Notes: generated by a model not told the origin, from the sequence alone. 17,064 nucleotides of DNA from Acetobacteraceae bacterium (GCA_947478535.1 CANJXD010000063.1:1-17064); one strand, 5' to 3'; counted from the stretch's first letter, positions 1 to 7,488 are shown. Numbers and translations: made by a program.

Positions 1-2542
1 CCTGCTGAAGTTGGTGGAGACCGCTGGCAGCGACGTCGCCGCCATCCTCCGCAAGCGGGAAGTCGATGCCGGGCGCGTCTCAGCGGAATTGACGCGGGCG
101 CTCGACAAGATGCGGACCGGCAATGCGCGGGCGCCGTCGCTTTCCCCTGATATCGTGACCTGGCTGCGCGAGGCCTGGCTGATCGCCTCGCTGGAGGCCG
201 GGTCCAGCCGCATCCGCAGCGGCCACCTGCTGGCCGCGCTGCTGTCCGATGATGCGCTTGCCCGTACGCTGCGCGACAGCAGCCCGACGCTGTCCGCCCT
301 GCCGGCGGATCTGGTGCGGAAGAACCTGAATGACCTCGCCTCGGGCAGCGAGGAAGCGGCGCAGGCGGAAGCCGCGAACGCATCCTCCGGCGCAGGCGGT
401 GGTGCGGCGCCGGCGGGGGATGCACCGCGCGGCAGCGGGCCGCTCGACCAGTTCTGCACGGATCTGACGGCGCAGGCGAAGGCGGGCAAGATTGACCCGA
501 TCCTCGGGCGTGATTCCGAAATCCGCCAGATGGTCGATATCCTGACCCGGCGGCGGCAGAACAATCCGATCCTCACCGGTGAGCCTGGCGTCGGCAAGAC
601 GGCGGTGGTGGAAGGCCTTGCCCTGCGCATTGCTTCCGGCGACGTGCCGGATGCGCTGAAGGGCGTGCAGCTGATGTCGCTCGACCTTGGCCTGTTGCAG
701 GCCGGCGCCGGGGTGAAGGGCGAGTTCGAGAATCGCCTGAAGGGCGTGATCGATACGGTGAAGGCCAGCCCGACCCCGATCGTCATGTTCATCGATGAGG
801 CGCATACGCTGATCGGTGCCGGCGGCCAGGCCGGGCAGAATGATGCGGCGAACCTGCTGAAGCCGGCGCTGGCGCGCGGTGAGCTGCGCTGCGTCGCCGC
901 CACGACCTGGGCCGAATACAAGAAGTACTTCGAGAAGGACGCGGCGCTGACGCGGCGCTTCCAGGTCGTGAAGGTGGATGAGCCTTCCGAGCCGCTGGCG
1001 ATGGCCATGCTGCGCGGCCTGGTCGCCACGCTGGAAAAGCACCACGGCGTCCGTATCCTGGACGAGGCGATCATCGATGCGGTGAAGCTTTCCGCGCGGT
1101 TCATTCCTTCCCGGCAGTTGCCGGACAAGGGTGTCTCGCTGCTCGATACCGCTTGCGCCCGCGTGGCGATGAGCCAGGCCGCGGTGCCGGCACCAGTCGA
1201 GGACCGTGTGCGGCGCCTCGCACTGATCGCAACCGAGCTTGGCGCCATCGGGCGTGAGGAAGCGACGGGCGCCGACCATGCCGCGCGCAAGCTGGCGCTG
1301 GAAGCGGACCGCGAGAGGGTGCAGGCCGAGCTCGACGCGCTGAACCTGCGCTGGGCTGAGGAGAAGGCGCTGGTTTCCACCATGCGCGACCTGCGCGCGA
1401 AGGCGGAAACGGCTGCTGCCGGCATCGAGGGCACGACGCCTGCCGCCGAGGGCGAAGCCGCGAAGATCGCGCTTGCCGAGGCGACGACGCAGCTCAAGGC
1501 GTTGCAGGGCGAGGAGCCGCTGGTGCATCCCGTGGTGGATGGGCAGGCGGTGGCCGAGGTGGTCGCGACCTGGACCGGCATCCCGGTCGGCCGGATGGTC
1601 TCCGACGAGATCAAGACCGTGCTGAACCTGAAGCAGAAGCTGATGGAACGCGTGGTCGGCCAGGACCATGCGCTGGACGCGATCGCCCAGGCCATCCGCA
1701 CCAGCCGCGCCGGGCTGACCGATCCGCGCAAGCCGATCGGCGTGTTCCTGATGGCCGGCACTTCCGGCGTCGGCAAGACCGAAACCGCGCTGGCGGTGGC
1801 GGACCTGCTGTATGGCGGGGAACAGAACCTCACCGTCATCAACATGAGCGAGTTCAAGGAGGAGCATAAGGTCTCGCTCCTTATGGGCTCGCCGCCCGGC
1901 TATGTCGGCTATGGCGAAGGCGGCGTGCTGACGGAAGCGGTGCGGCGCCGGCCCTATTCCGTGGTGCTGCTCGACGAGATGGAGAAGGCCCATCCCGGCG
2001 TGCAGGACGTGTTCTACCAGGTCTTCGACAAGGGCCAGATGAAGGATGGCGAGGGGCGGGACATCGACTTCCGCAACTGCGTGATCATCATGACGTCGAA
2101 TGCCGGCACCGACACCATCGCCAAGCTCTGCGCGGACCCCGAGACGGCGCCGGACCCGGAGCCGCTGCGCGATGCCTTGCAGCCCGATCTGCTGAAGGTG
2201 TTCAAGCCGGCCTTCCTCGGCCGCTGCAACACCGTGATCTACTACCCGCTGGCGGATGAGATCCTGAAGAAGATCTGCATCCTGAAGCTGCGCAGCATCG
2301 GCAAGCGGGTGAAGGAAAACTACGGCGTGCCGCTCGAATTCGATGACAGCGTGCCGGAGACCATCGTCTCCCGCTGCAAGGAAGTCGAAAGCGGGGCGCG
2401 CAACATCGACAACATCCTCAGCCGCACCCTCCTGCCCGAGCTTTCCGCCGGGATCCTGGAGAAGCTGGCGCGTGGGGAGGACATCGCACGGGTGCATGTC
2501 GGCATGAACGATGCCGGCGGCTTCCAGTACGACCTCGGCTGA
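1..2542 (+). CDS. clpV: TssH/ClpV, T6SS sheath-disassembly AAA+ ATPase (5' partial)
   Basis: ClpV unfolds and recycles the contracted TssB/TssC sheath in the cytoplasm. Two AAA+ modules are visible. Numbering residues from the TTG at position 11, the first Walker A is GEPGVGKT (190-197) with Walker B VMFIDEAH (258-265). The second is GTSGVGKT (583-590) with Walker B VVLLDEM (651-657). A charged coiled middle region (about 415-505) sits between them, and a Clp-N repeat domain precedes them. The frame is open to the left edge (it begins LLKLVETAGSD from position 2) and the Clp-N domain lacks its first helices, so TTG at 11 is not the start. Roughly 45-60 residues are missing by comparison with the family. 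The dedicated ClpV type, rather than ClpB, is inferred from hcp lying 66 nt downstream and from the T6SS context. No damage is seen within the visible part. Confidence 0.95.
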   Translation, partial: LLKLVETAGSDVAAILRKREVDAGRVSAELTRALDKMRTGNARAPSLSPDIVTWLREAWLIASLEAGSSRIRSGHLLAALLSDDALARTLRDSSPTLSALPADLVRKNLNDLASGSEEAAQAEAANASSGAGGGAAPAGDAPRGSGPLDQFCTDLTAQAKAGKIDPILGRDSEIRQMVDILTRRRQNNPILTGEPGVGKTAVVEGLALRIASGDVPDALKGVQLMSLDLGLLQAGAGVKGEFENRLKGVIDTVKASPTPIVMFIDEAHTLIGAGGQAGQNDAANLLKPALARGELRCVAATTWAEYKKYFEKDAALTRRFQVVKVDEPSEPLAMAMLRGLVATLEKHHGVRILDEAIIDAVKLSARFIPSRQLPDKGVSLLDTACARVAMSQAAVPAPVEDRVRRLALIATELGAIGREEATGADHAARKLALEADRERVQAELDALNLRWAEEKALVSTMRDLRAKAETAAAGIEGTTPAAEGEAAKIALAEATTQLKALQGEEPLVHPVVDGQAVAEVVATWTGIPVGRMVSDEIKTVLNLKQKLMERVVGQDHALDAIAQAIRTSRAGLTDPRKPIGVFLMAGTSGVGKTETALAVADLLYGGEQNLTVINMSEFKEEHKVSLLMGSPPGYVGYGEGGVLTEAVRRRPYSVVLLDEMEKAHPGVQDVFYQVFDKGQMKDGEGRDIDFRNCVIIMTSNAGTDTIAKLCADPETAPDPEPLRDALQPDLLKVFKPAFLGRCNTVIYYPLADEILKKICILKLRSIGKRVKENYGVPLEFDDSVPETIVSRCKEVESGARNIDNILSRTLLPELSAGILEKLARGEDIARVHVGMNDAGGFQYDLG

Positions 2543-2589
2543 AGGGCCCCGCGGCCGAGGAATCGAGAGGCGGGGACGGCAGGTTAGAC

Positions 2590-2601
2590 AGGAGCAAGGG
2601 A
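2590..2601 (+). promoter_or_regulatory. Ribosome binding site of hcp
   Basis: A purine-rich AGGAGCAAGGGA run lies 7 nt before the ATG at 2609. It supports that start over the in-frame ATG four codons further on. I see no convincing promoter in the 66 nt between clpV and hcp, but a weak one cannot be excluded. Confidence 0.6.
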
Positions 2602-2608
2602 CCAGGTC

Positions 2609-3088
2609 ATGGCAATCTACATGAAGTACGCCGACAAGAAGGGTGAGGTCACGGCGGAGGGTTACAAGGACTGGATCGAGGTCCACAGCTTCCAGTGGGG
2701 CGTCGGCCGCGGCATCTCCGCCGGGTCCGGGGGCGCTTCGAAGCGCGAGGCGAGCGCGCCGAGCATCTCCGAGATCACCATGACGAAGACGATGGATTCC
2801 TTCTCCCCGCTGCTGCTGAAGGAAGCGATCGGCGGCAAGTCCGAGAAGGTCGAGGTCCATCTGACCCAGACCGACAACAGCGGCAAGCATATCGCTTACC
2901 AGAAGTACATCCTGGAGAACACGCTGGTCAGCGGCTACAGCATCAGCTGCGGCGGTGACCGCCCGAACGAGAGCTTCTCGCTCAACTTCTCGAAGTTCGA
3001 CAGCGAGTACATCAAGATCGACGACAAGTTCAAGTCGGCGACGACGGGCCACGTGATCTACGACCTCGCCATGGCGAAGTCCGGCTGA
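2609..3088 (+). CDS. hcp: Hcp (TssD), T6SS tube protein
   Basis: Hcp hexamers stack into the inner tube that is propelled by sheath contraction, and Hcp also carries small effectors in its lumen. At 159 aa the protein has the usual Hcp length. It begins MAIYMKYADKKGEV and has the family's WIEVHSFQWG segment (about residues 22-31), followed by a Gly/Ser-rich loop and then SISEITMTKTMDSFSP. The C-terminal half carries the beta strands KVEVHLTQTDN and YQKYILENTLVSGYSIS. There is no C-terminal toxin extension and no signal peptide, as expected for T6SS export. The gene sits 66 nt after clpV and is followed at once by a strong terminator. This fits the high, separately controlled hcp expression known from other T6SS loci. 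Confidence 0.97.
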   Translation: MAIYMKYADKKGEVTAEGYKDWIEVHSFQWGVGRGISAGSGGASKREASAPSISEITMTKTMDSFSPLLLKEAIGGKSEKVEVHLTQTDNSGKHIAYQKYILENTLVSGYSISCGGDRPNESFSLNFSKFDSEYIKIDDKFKSATTGHVIYDLAMAKSG

Positions 3089-3102
3089 GGCGCGGCGACC
3101 GG

Positions 3103-3135
3103 GCCGGCCGGGGTTCACACCCCGGCCGGCTTTTT
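3103..3135 (+). terminator. Intrinsic terminator downstream of hcp
   Basis: A perfect 12-bp stem, GCCGGCCGGGGT (3103-3114) with ACCCCGGCCGGC (3119-3130), encloses a 4-nt TCAC loop and is followed by TTTTT (3131-3135). It begins 15 nt after the hcp stop. Read on the minus strand the hairpin is not followed by a T run, so it should stop plus-strand transcription only. It would separate the clpV-hcp transcript from the convergent cassette to its right. Confidence 0.92.
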
Positions 3136-3158
3136 CATGCCTGATGCGCCGGTGTCGG

Positions 3159-3190
3159 CAGCGCGGGATCAGGATCAGCGCGGGATCAGG
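3159..3190. repeat. Short tandem direct repeat at the 3' end of the caspase gene
   Basis: The 15-bp unit CAGCGCGGGATCAGG occurs at 3159-3173 and again at 3176-3190, a 17-bp period. The right copy encodes the last residues (LIPR) of the WD40-caspase protein and part of its stop; the left copy lies beyond the stop. It looks like a small slippage duplication. Confidence 0.7.
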
Positions 3191-6189
3191 GCAAGCGGGA
3201 AGCTCCGCAATTCACGGCTCGCCGTGCGGAACACCGCGTCCTGCTGGTGGCGCTTCTCGGCGGCGAGTTGCGGCACGCGCCGCGTCACCCATTCCCCCAC
3301 CGCCAGTGCGCTGACCCGGCCTTCGCCGTCTGAGGCCGCTCGGCCGCTCAGCGCCTCGCGCAGTGCGAAGGCGAAGACGCCGTTGCGGTCATCGTAGCTG
3401 TCCAGCGCCTCCTGCACCGAGGTCGAGGCGGCGAGCAGATAGCGGCCCGTCTCGTTGCCGAGGGCGGAGAGCTGGTCCATCGTCAATTGCCCGGCGTGGC
3501 AGGTATCCAGCAGCAGCAGCCCATCGCGCGCGCGGATGCGGGCGATGGCGGCGACGAGGGCGGAATCCTCGATCCCCTGGCGGCGCAGCGTGGTCCAGTT
3601 GCTGGTGTCGGTGACGTCATGGGGCAGGAACAGGAAGCGCTGGTCCGGCTCCGTCCGCACGCCATGGCCGGCGATGTAGAGCACGAAGGTGTCAATCGGC
3701 TGGGCCTCGCGCGCCACTGCATCGAGCGCATCCAGCACGCCGCGCCGCGTCGCCTGGCGGTCCCGCAGCACGGTGATGCGGACATCGCGGAACAGTCCGG
3801 CGGCGCGGGCGCGCAGTGTCTCCGCCACCACCTGCGCATCCGGCGCCGCGAAGTTCAGGTTGAGCGCGGGGTTCGCGTATTCGTTCACGCCGATGGCCAG
3901 CACAAGCAGGCGGCCCGCGCCGGGCTCCGGCTCCGCTTCCCCAAGGCGGCGAAGATCAAGCGTCGGGCCCTCCGCGAACAGCGCGCGATCCTCGGCGTAG
4001 AGCCGCGTGGCGATCCGGTTCACGCCGGCATCGAGCGGCACTTCGGCCTGCAGCGCGCCGGGCCCGGCTTCGATGCGCGCGGCAATGCGGTCATTGACCA
4101 GGATATCGAGCGGCCCGAGGCCAAGCCCGCGATCGCCGGCGGTAAAGCCGAGGCGGAGCGCGGTGGTGCCCGCGGGCAGGCTGCGCGCATCCCAGGCGAG
4201 CGGCGCGCACCCCGTGGGCGTGACGGCGCAGGCCGAGCCGGGGGCGAGGACGGGCAGGCGGCCGACGCGCTGGCGCAGTTCGCCGAGTTGGATCAGCCTC
4301 TCGCGGGCCGGCGCACCATCGCCGGCGATCCGCGCGCGCACGGCGCCGGGGGCGTAGAGTGCGCGATAGGCCTGCTGGAAGCTGGCCCATTCCGGCGTCT
4401 GCGCGCGCCCACCATTGAGATGCAGGCCGACGAGTTCCTGCCCGCCATTCGGCGCATGGTCGAACAGCCCTTCCGGCGTCCAGAGCACCCAGCGCCTGGT
4501 CGGCGCATGGACGAACAGCGCCGCCTGTTCGGCAATCCCGGCCGCGCCGATCCGCCACCAGCGCAGCGTGCCATCGCCGAGCGCGCCGATCGCGACATCG
4601 CCCGCCAAGGTGAGCCCCCAGACCGCGCCCGGCACCGGCAGCGACGCCAGCGGCCGCCCGGCGGCATCGAACAGGCGCAGATGCGTATCGGTGCCGAGCA
4701 GCACGCCCTGGTCATTGGCCAGCAGCGCCGCGCTGCGGGAGAATTCACCCTCCCCCAGCCGGAGCGGCACCTGGCCGAGGCGCGGGCGATTGGCGTTGCG
4801 CCAGTCGGAGACATTCAGCCGCGGGCCGCTGGTGAGGGCGGTGGCGAAGCCTGCTTCCTCGGTGGCGGCAGTCAGGCTGCCAGCGAGCGAATCGAAAACC
4901 AGGGATGCCTCCCCGGGCCGCAGGGCGAAGCGCAGCCGGGTGCCGTCCGCGCTTGCGGCGATCATCGGCCCGGTGTTCCGGAAATCCGCCCCCGGTGGGC
5001 GCGGTGCGGTGGCAAGGGTTCCATCGGGGGCGAGGCGGCCCCAGCCGGGATCGGCGGCGGCGAAAACCAACCCGCCTTCGGGCAGGGGCAGCAGATGGGC
5101 GATGGCATCGCGGGAGGCGGCGATGTCGGTGGCCGGGCCGAGGCCGAAATCGCCCCAGCGGCGGATGACGAATTCGCGCCGCGCCTCGGTGGCGCCGGGC
5201 GTGGCGCCAGGGGCGGTGACGCCGCGGGTGGTATCTGCGGCTCCGCCGCGGGCATTGTTCGCCGCGACCGCTCGGCGGGCATAGCCCGCGGCATGAAGTT
5301 GCACGCCGCCGCGGCCATCATGCGCCCAGGCCAGGGCGGGCAGGCCCTCGCCCTGCAAGCCCGCGACATCGGGGGTAAAGACGGTGCGGAGGTCTGCCGC
5401 GGACAGGACCTCGACGCGTAGCCGGTCCTCAAAGCCGATGGCGATCAGCCCGCCATCCGGCGACCAGGCGAGGCCGAATGGCCGGGCTCCCTGCTGCGGA
5501 ATGCGCTCCGCGATCCGTCGGCCCTGGCGGTCGAAGATGCGGACCCGGCCATCGGCGCTGGTGGCGGCGAGGCGTTCGCCGGCGGGGTCGAAGGCCACCA
5601 TCCGCACGGGGCCCAGCGCCCCGGCATCGTCCCACAGGGCGCTGCCATTGCGCGCATCCCAAACCCGGATGCCGGCGCGCCCGCCTAACGCCGCGGCGAG
5701 GCGCGTGCCGTCGGGCGAGACCGCGAGGTGCTGCACCGGCGCGGGCAGGCCGGGCAGGCGCGCGGCGAGGCGGCCGGTGGTGGTGTCGAACACATAGATG
5801 GCAAAGGCCCGGTCCCAGGTCGCGCCGGTGTATCCGGCGGCGAAGGCGCGGCGGCCATCCGGGCTGAGGGCGACGGCGTAAAGCTCGCCCTCCGCTTCCG
5901 GGGCGATGGGGGGGCGGAGCACGGCGCGCGGCGTGCCCTCCGGCAGGTCCCAGAGCCGCAGCGTCTTGTCGTCGGACACGGTGGCGAGCAGGCGCCCCGC
6001 CTGGTCGATGGCGAGGCGCGCGATCGGCGCGGTATGGGCCGCCGCTTCCACTCGCAGGAAGGGCTGCTGTGGGGGCTCGGCCGGGTTCTGGGCAACAGCG
6101 ACCTGCGCCACGGAACCCTGCATGGCCGCGAGGCCGCCCATGCAGACCGCCGCGAAAGCGGCGGCCATCAGCCTGCGCAGGGCGGCCAT
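3175..6189 (-). CDS. Exported WD40-repeat caspase-family (peptidase C14) protein
   Basis: A predicted cysteine peptidase of the caspase/metacaspase clan joined to beta-propeller repeats; substrate unknown. I place the start at ATG 6189-6187, giving 1004 aa. It lies 7 nt after the upstream stop and begins a signal-peptide-like segment MAALRRLMAAAFAAVCMGG with a possible AVA cleavage site near residue 33. Starting further upstream would add a Pro/Arg-rich tail that reads like out-of-frame translation. Residues about 43-300 hold WD40-type repeats (for example LLATVSDDKTLRLWDL and LAVSPDGTRLAA). A second divergent repeat block leads to WVLWTPEGLFDHAPNGG, a linker seen in WD40-caspase proteins. 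The caspase domain spans about 760-945: RLLVLAIGVNEY, then YIAGHG with catalytic His842, then LLLLDTCHAG with catalytic Cys897, and a VPQLAAEKRHQQDAV tail. Both catalytic residues are present, so activity is plausible. The gene is co-oriented with the lipoprotein gene and convergent with hcp. Its role in secretion is unproven. Confidence 0.88.
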   Translation of the reverse strand: MAALRRLMAAAFAAVCMGGLAAMQGSVAQVAVAQNPAEPPQQPFLRVEAAAHTAPIARLAIDQAGRLLATVSDDKTLRLWDLPEGTPRAVLRPPIAPEAEGELYAVALSPDGRRAFAAGYTGATWDRAFAIYVFDTTTGRLAARLPGLPAPVQHLAVSPDGTRLAAALGGRAGIRVWDARNGSALWDDAGALGPVRMVAFDPAGERLAATSADGRVRIFDRQGRRIAERIPQQGARPFGLAWSPDGGLIAIGFEDRLRVEVLSAADLRTVFTPDVAGLQGEGLPALAWAHDGRGGVQLHAAGYARRAVAANNARGGAADTTRGVTAPGATPGATEARREFVIRRWGDFGLGPATDIAASRDAIAHLLPLPEGGLVFAAADPGWGRLAPDGTLATAPRPPGADFRNTGPMIAASADGTRLRFALRPGEASLVFDSLAGSLTAATEEAGFATALTSGPRLNVSDWRNANRPRLGQVPLRLGEGEFSRSAALLANDQGVLLGTDTHLRLFDAAGRPLASLPVPGAVWGLTLAGDVAIGALGDGTLRWWRIGAAGIAEQAALFVHAPTRRWVLWTPEGLFDHAPNGGQELVGLHLNGGRAQTPEWASFQQAYRALYAPGAVRARIAGDGAPARERLIQLGELRQRVGRLPVLAPGSACAVTPTGCAPLAWDARSLPAGTTALRLGFTAGDRGLGLGPLDILVNDRIAARIEAGPGALQAEVPLDAGVNRIATRLYAEDRALFAEGPTLDLRRLGEAEPEPGAGRLLVLAIGVNEYANPALNLNFAAPDAQVVAETLRARAAGLFRDVRITVLRDRQATRRGVLDALDAVAREAQPIDTFVLYIAGHGVRTEPDQRFLFLPHDVTDTSNWTTLRRQGIEDSALVAAIARIRARDGLLLLDTCHAGQLTMDQLSALGNETGRYLLAASTSVQEALDSYDDRNGVFAFALREALSGRAASDGEGRVSALAVGEWVTRRVPQLAAEKRHQQDAVFRTASRELRSFPLALIPR

Positions 6190-6196
6190 GATGCGA

Positions 6197-7282
6197 TCAG
6201 CTCGCGAGTTCGAAGCCCTGGCCCTGCGCCAGGCGATCGGCGTTCTCGATGCTCTGCGAGAAATTGTCGCGCCGGGCGATGTTGCTGGCGGCGAGGGAGC
6301 GGAAATCGCCGCTGGTCGAGCCCATGACCTGCGGCGGTGCGGCGCCGAGGTTGCGTGCCTCGGGGAAGGCGCCGACAGGCGCGTAACCACGGACGCCGGA
6401 GGCCGTCTCCACCATGGTGAAGCCGTTGTAGGAGGGGCGGAGCGTCACCGCCTCTCGCGCCGAGACCTGGGCCACTTCCGGCGCCGCGGCTTCCGGGCGC
6501 AGCTTCAGGGCGACCGTGGCGCGGGCCTGGACGGGGACGGCGCGGCTGACCCGCGCACCGGTCATCACCTGTTCCTTGGTGCCGGGGGCGAGGTTTTCGA
6601 TCGCCACGTCGAATTGCTGGCCGCGCTCACCGATCTTGTCGTTGATGCTGCGGGCGAGTGCCAGGTCCCGCCGGGTGCGGGCGCGCACATCGGCAAGCTG
6701 GGCCTCGGCCTGGTCGCGGGCGAGGCGGCCGGCGCGGAACGCCTCGCGCACCCGCTGGCCGGTGCTGAAGCGGCAGTCCATCAACTGGGTGTAGGCGACC
6801 CAGCTGCGGTCGATCTGGGCGTTTTCCGCCGCGAGATCGGTCGCCACGGCGGTGGTGAGGGAGGCCTGGTCCTGCGCCTGCTGCTGGCGGGCGGAGAGGT
6901 AGCCGGCCGTGCCACCGATGGCAGCACCGCTGACGGCGCCGATCGCCGCCCCCGCGGCGATACCGCCGCCGCGCTGGCCGGTCGCGGCAGCGAGCAGCGC
7001 GCCGAGCGCGGCACCGCCCACCGCGCCGATGGCGGCGCCACGGATGATGTCCTCGCCGAAGAAATTGCCGGTGCTGTCGAGGGCGACGACCTGCATCCGG
7101 CAGGGGTCGGCACCGTCATCGGCGCCAATGCGACCATCGCGCGTGGTGACGCAGCCCGCGAGCATGAGGGCCGCGGTGAGGACGGCGACGCCGCGCTTCG
7201 CGCGGCCGGGCAGCGCGGGGTTCGCGCGGCCGGGCTTGGCGGGCGAAGCGTCCGTGGCGGCGATGCCGGGGCTGCGGTGCAT
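6197..7282 (-). CDS. Glycine-zipper, SH3-like domain lipoprotein
   Basis: A predicted lipoprotein of 361 aa with no recognised gene name. A lipobox LAGC puts the lipidated cysteine at residue 44 after a hydrophobic VAVLTAALMLAG stretch. The N-region before it is unusually long and basic. Residues 82-128 are a glycine zipper rich in GAAIGAVGG-type motifs, split into two hydrophobic hairpin-like halves; such segments often insert in or pack against membranes. A helical stretch (about 130-225) follows. Residues 248-306 resemble a bacterial SH3 (SH3b) fold, with paired LRP elements and the strand GVRGYAPVGAF, which in other proteins often binds peptidoglycan. The start is supported by GAGGA on the minus strand (7293-7289), 6 nt from the ATG. 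The gene ends 7 nt before the WD40-caspase start, so the two are probably one transcript. It is too long and differently built to be TssJ. Confidence 0.82.
   Translation of the reverse strand: MHRSPGIAATDASPAKPGRANPALPGRAKRGVAVLTAALMLAGCVTTRDGRIGADDGADPCRMQVVALDSTGNFFGEDIIRGAAIGAVGGAALGALLAAATGQRGGGIAAGAAIGAVSGAAIGGTAGYLSARQQQAQDQASLTTAVATDLAAENAQIDRSWVAYTQLMDCRFSTGQRVREAFRAGRLARDQAEAQLADVRARTRRDLALARSINDKIGERGQQFDVAIENLAPGTKEQVMTGARVSRAVPVQARATVALKLRPEAAAPEVAQVSAREAVTLRPSYNGFTMVETASGVRGYAPVGAFPEARNLGAAPPQVMGSTSGDFRSLAASNIARRDNFSQSIENADRLAQGQGFELAS
7197..7235. repeat. Direct repeat within the lipoprotein signal region
   Basis: TTCGCGCGGCCGGGC occurs at 7197-7211 and 7221-7235, a 24-bp (8-codon) period. 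It encodes the repeated PGRA elements in the N-region of the lipoprotein. A small in-frame duplication may explain why the segment before the hydrophobic core is so long. Confidence 0.65.
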
Positions 7283-7380
7283 GACAGGTCCTCGGGTGAT
7301 GGCGTGGCGGGGCAGGCTACCAACCCATCGGGCGGGCGGCCACCCTCAAATGTTTCGCGCCGTCGCGTTGCGTGTCGCGG

Positions 7381-7396
7381 AGGGCAAGGGCTTGCT
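7381..7396 (+). promoter_or_regulatory. Candidate sigma-54-type -24/-12 element upstream of vgrG
   Basis: AGGGCAAGGGCTTGCT has the invariant GG and GC dinucleotides at the exact sigma-54 spacing and a full TTGCT -12 half. The -24 half (AGGGCAA against TGGCACG) matches only at the GG. It lies about 93 nt before the vgrG ATG. Sigma-54 control of hcp/vgrG units is known in other T6SS, but in a GC-rich genome such a partial match can arise by chance. Confidence 0.22.
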
Positions 7397-7470
7397 TCCG
7401 TCCTGGCCCTGGCCCGTCTATCGTGCCAAGCAGTCACGCGCCGCGCTTACTGTTGCAGGGACGGCGATAT

Positions 7471-7477
7471 GAGGAGG
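7471..7477 (+). promoter_or_regulatory. Ribosome binding site of vgrG
   Basis: GAGGAGG lies 11 nt before the ATG at 7489. It decides the start: the same frame is open further left to a GTG at 7372, but those codons give an Arg/Pro-rich stretch unlike a VgrG N-terminus and have no such site. Confidence 0.7.
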
Positions 7478-7488
7478 TCCAGGTCGGC

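Larger units (their letters stand above)
7283..7488. promoter_or_regulatory. Divergent intergenic promoter region
   Basis: This 206-nt gap separates the minus-strand lipoprotein start from the plus-strand vgrG start, so it must hold promoters for both the lipoprotein/caspase cassette and the vgrG-to-tssM run. I see no clean sigma-70 pair on either strand. The part from about 7330 to 7360 is locally less GC-rich (TCAAATGTTTCG). Low-stringency motifs only; see the sigma-54-like entry. Confidence 0.55.

Noticed and set aside
2547..2576. Possible hairpin between clpV and hcp (CCCCGC with GCGGGG)
   Set aside because: Only about six pairs around a loop of roughly 17 nt and no T run; expected by chance in GC-rich sequence.
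80..3118. A 1012-codon open frame on the minus strand opposite clpV and hcp
   Set aside because: Its translation is Arg/His/Leu-rich without domain structure and lies exactly opposite two well-recognised genes; long antisense frames are expected at this GC content.
3103..3135. Use of the hcp terminator as a bidirectional terminator for the caspase gene
   Set aside because: On the minus strand the hairpin is followed by CCCGGTCGCC, without a T run.
3487..5421. A 644-codon plus-strand frame opposite the WD40-caspase gene
   Set aside because: The minus strand carries WD40 and caspase motifs in order; the plus product is Gly/Arg-rich shadow.
6190..6390. An upstream start for the caspase gene that would add 67 residues
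   Set aside because: It would overlap the lipoprotein gene by about 190 nt, hide the signal peptide, and gives a shadow-like Pro/Arg-rich stretch.
7372..7488. An upstream GTG start for vgrG that would add 39 residues
   Set aside because: The extra residues are Arg/Pro-rich and unlike a VgrG N-terminus, and a strong GAGGAGG precedes the ATG at 7489.
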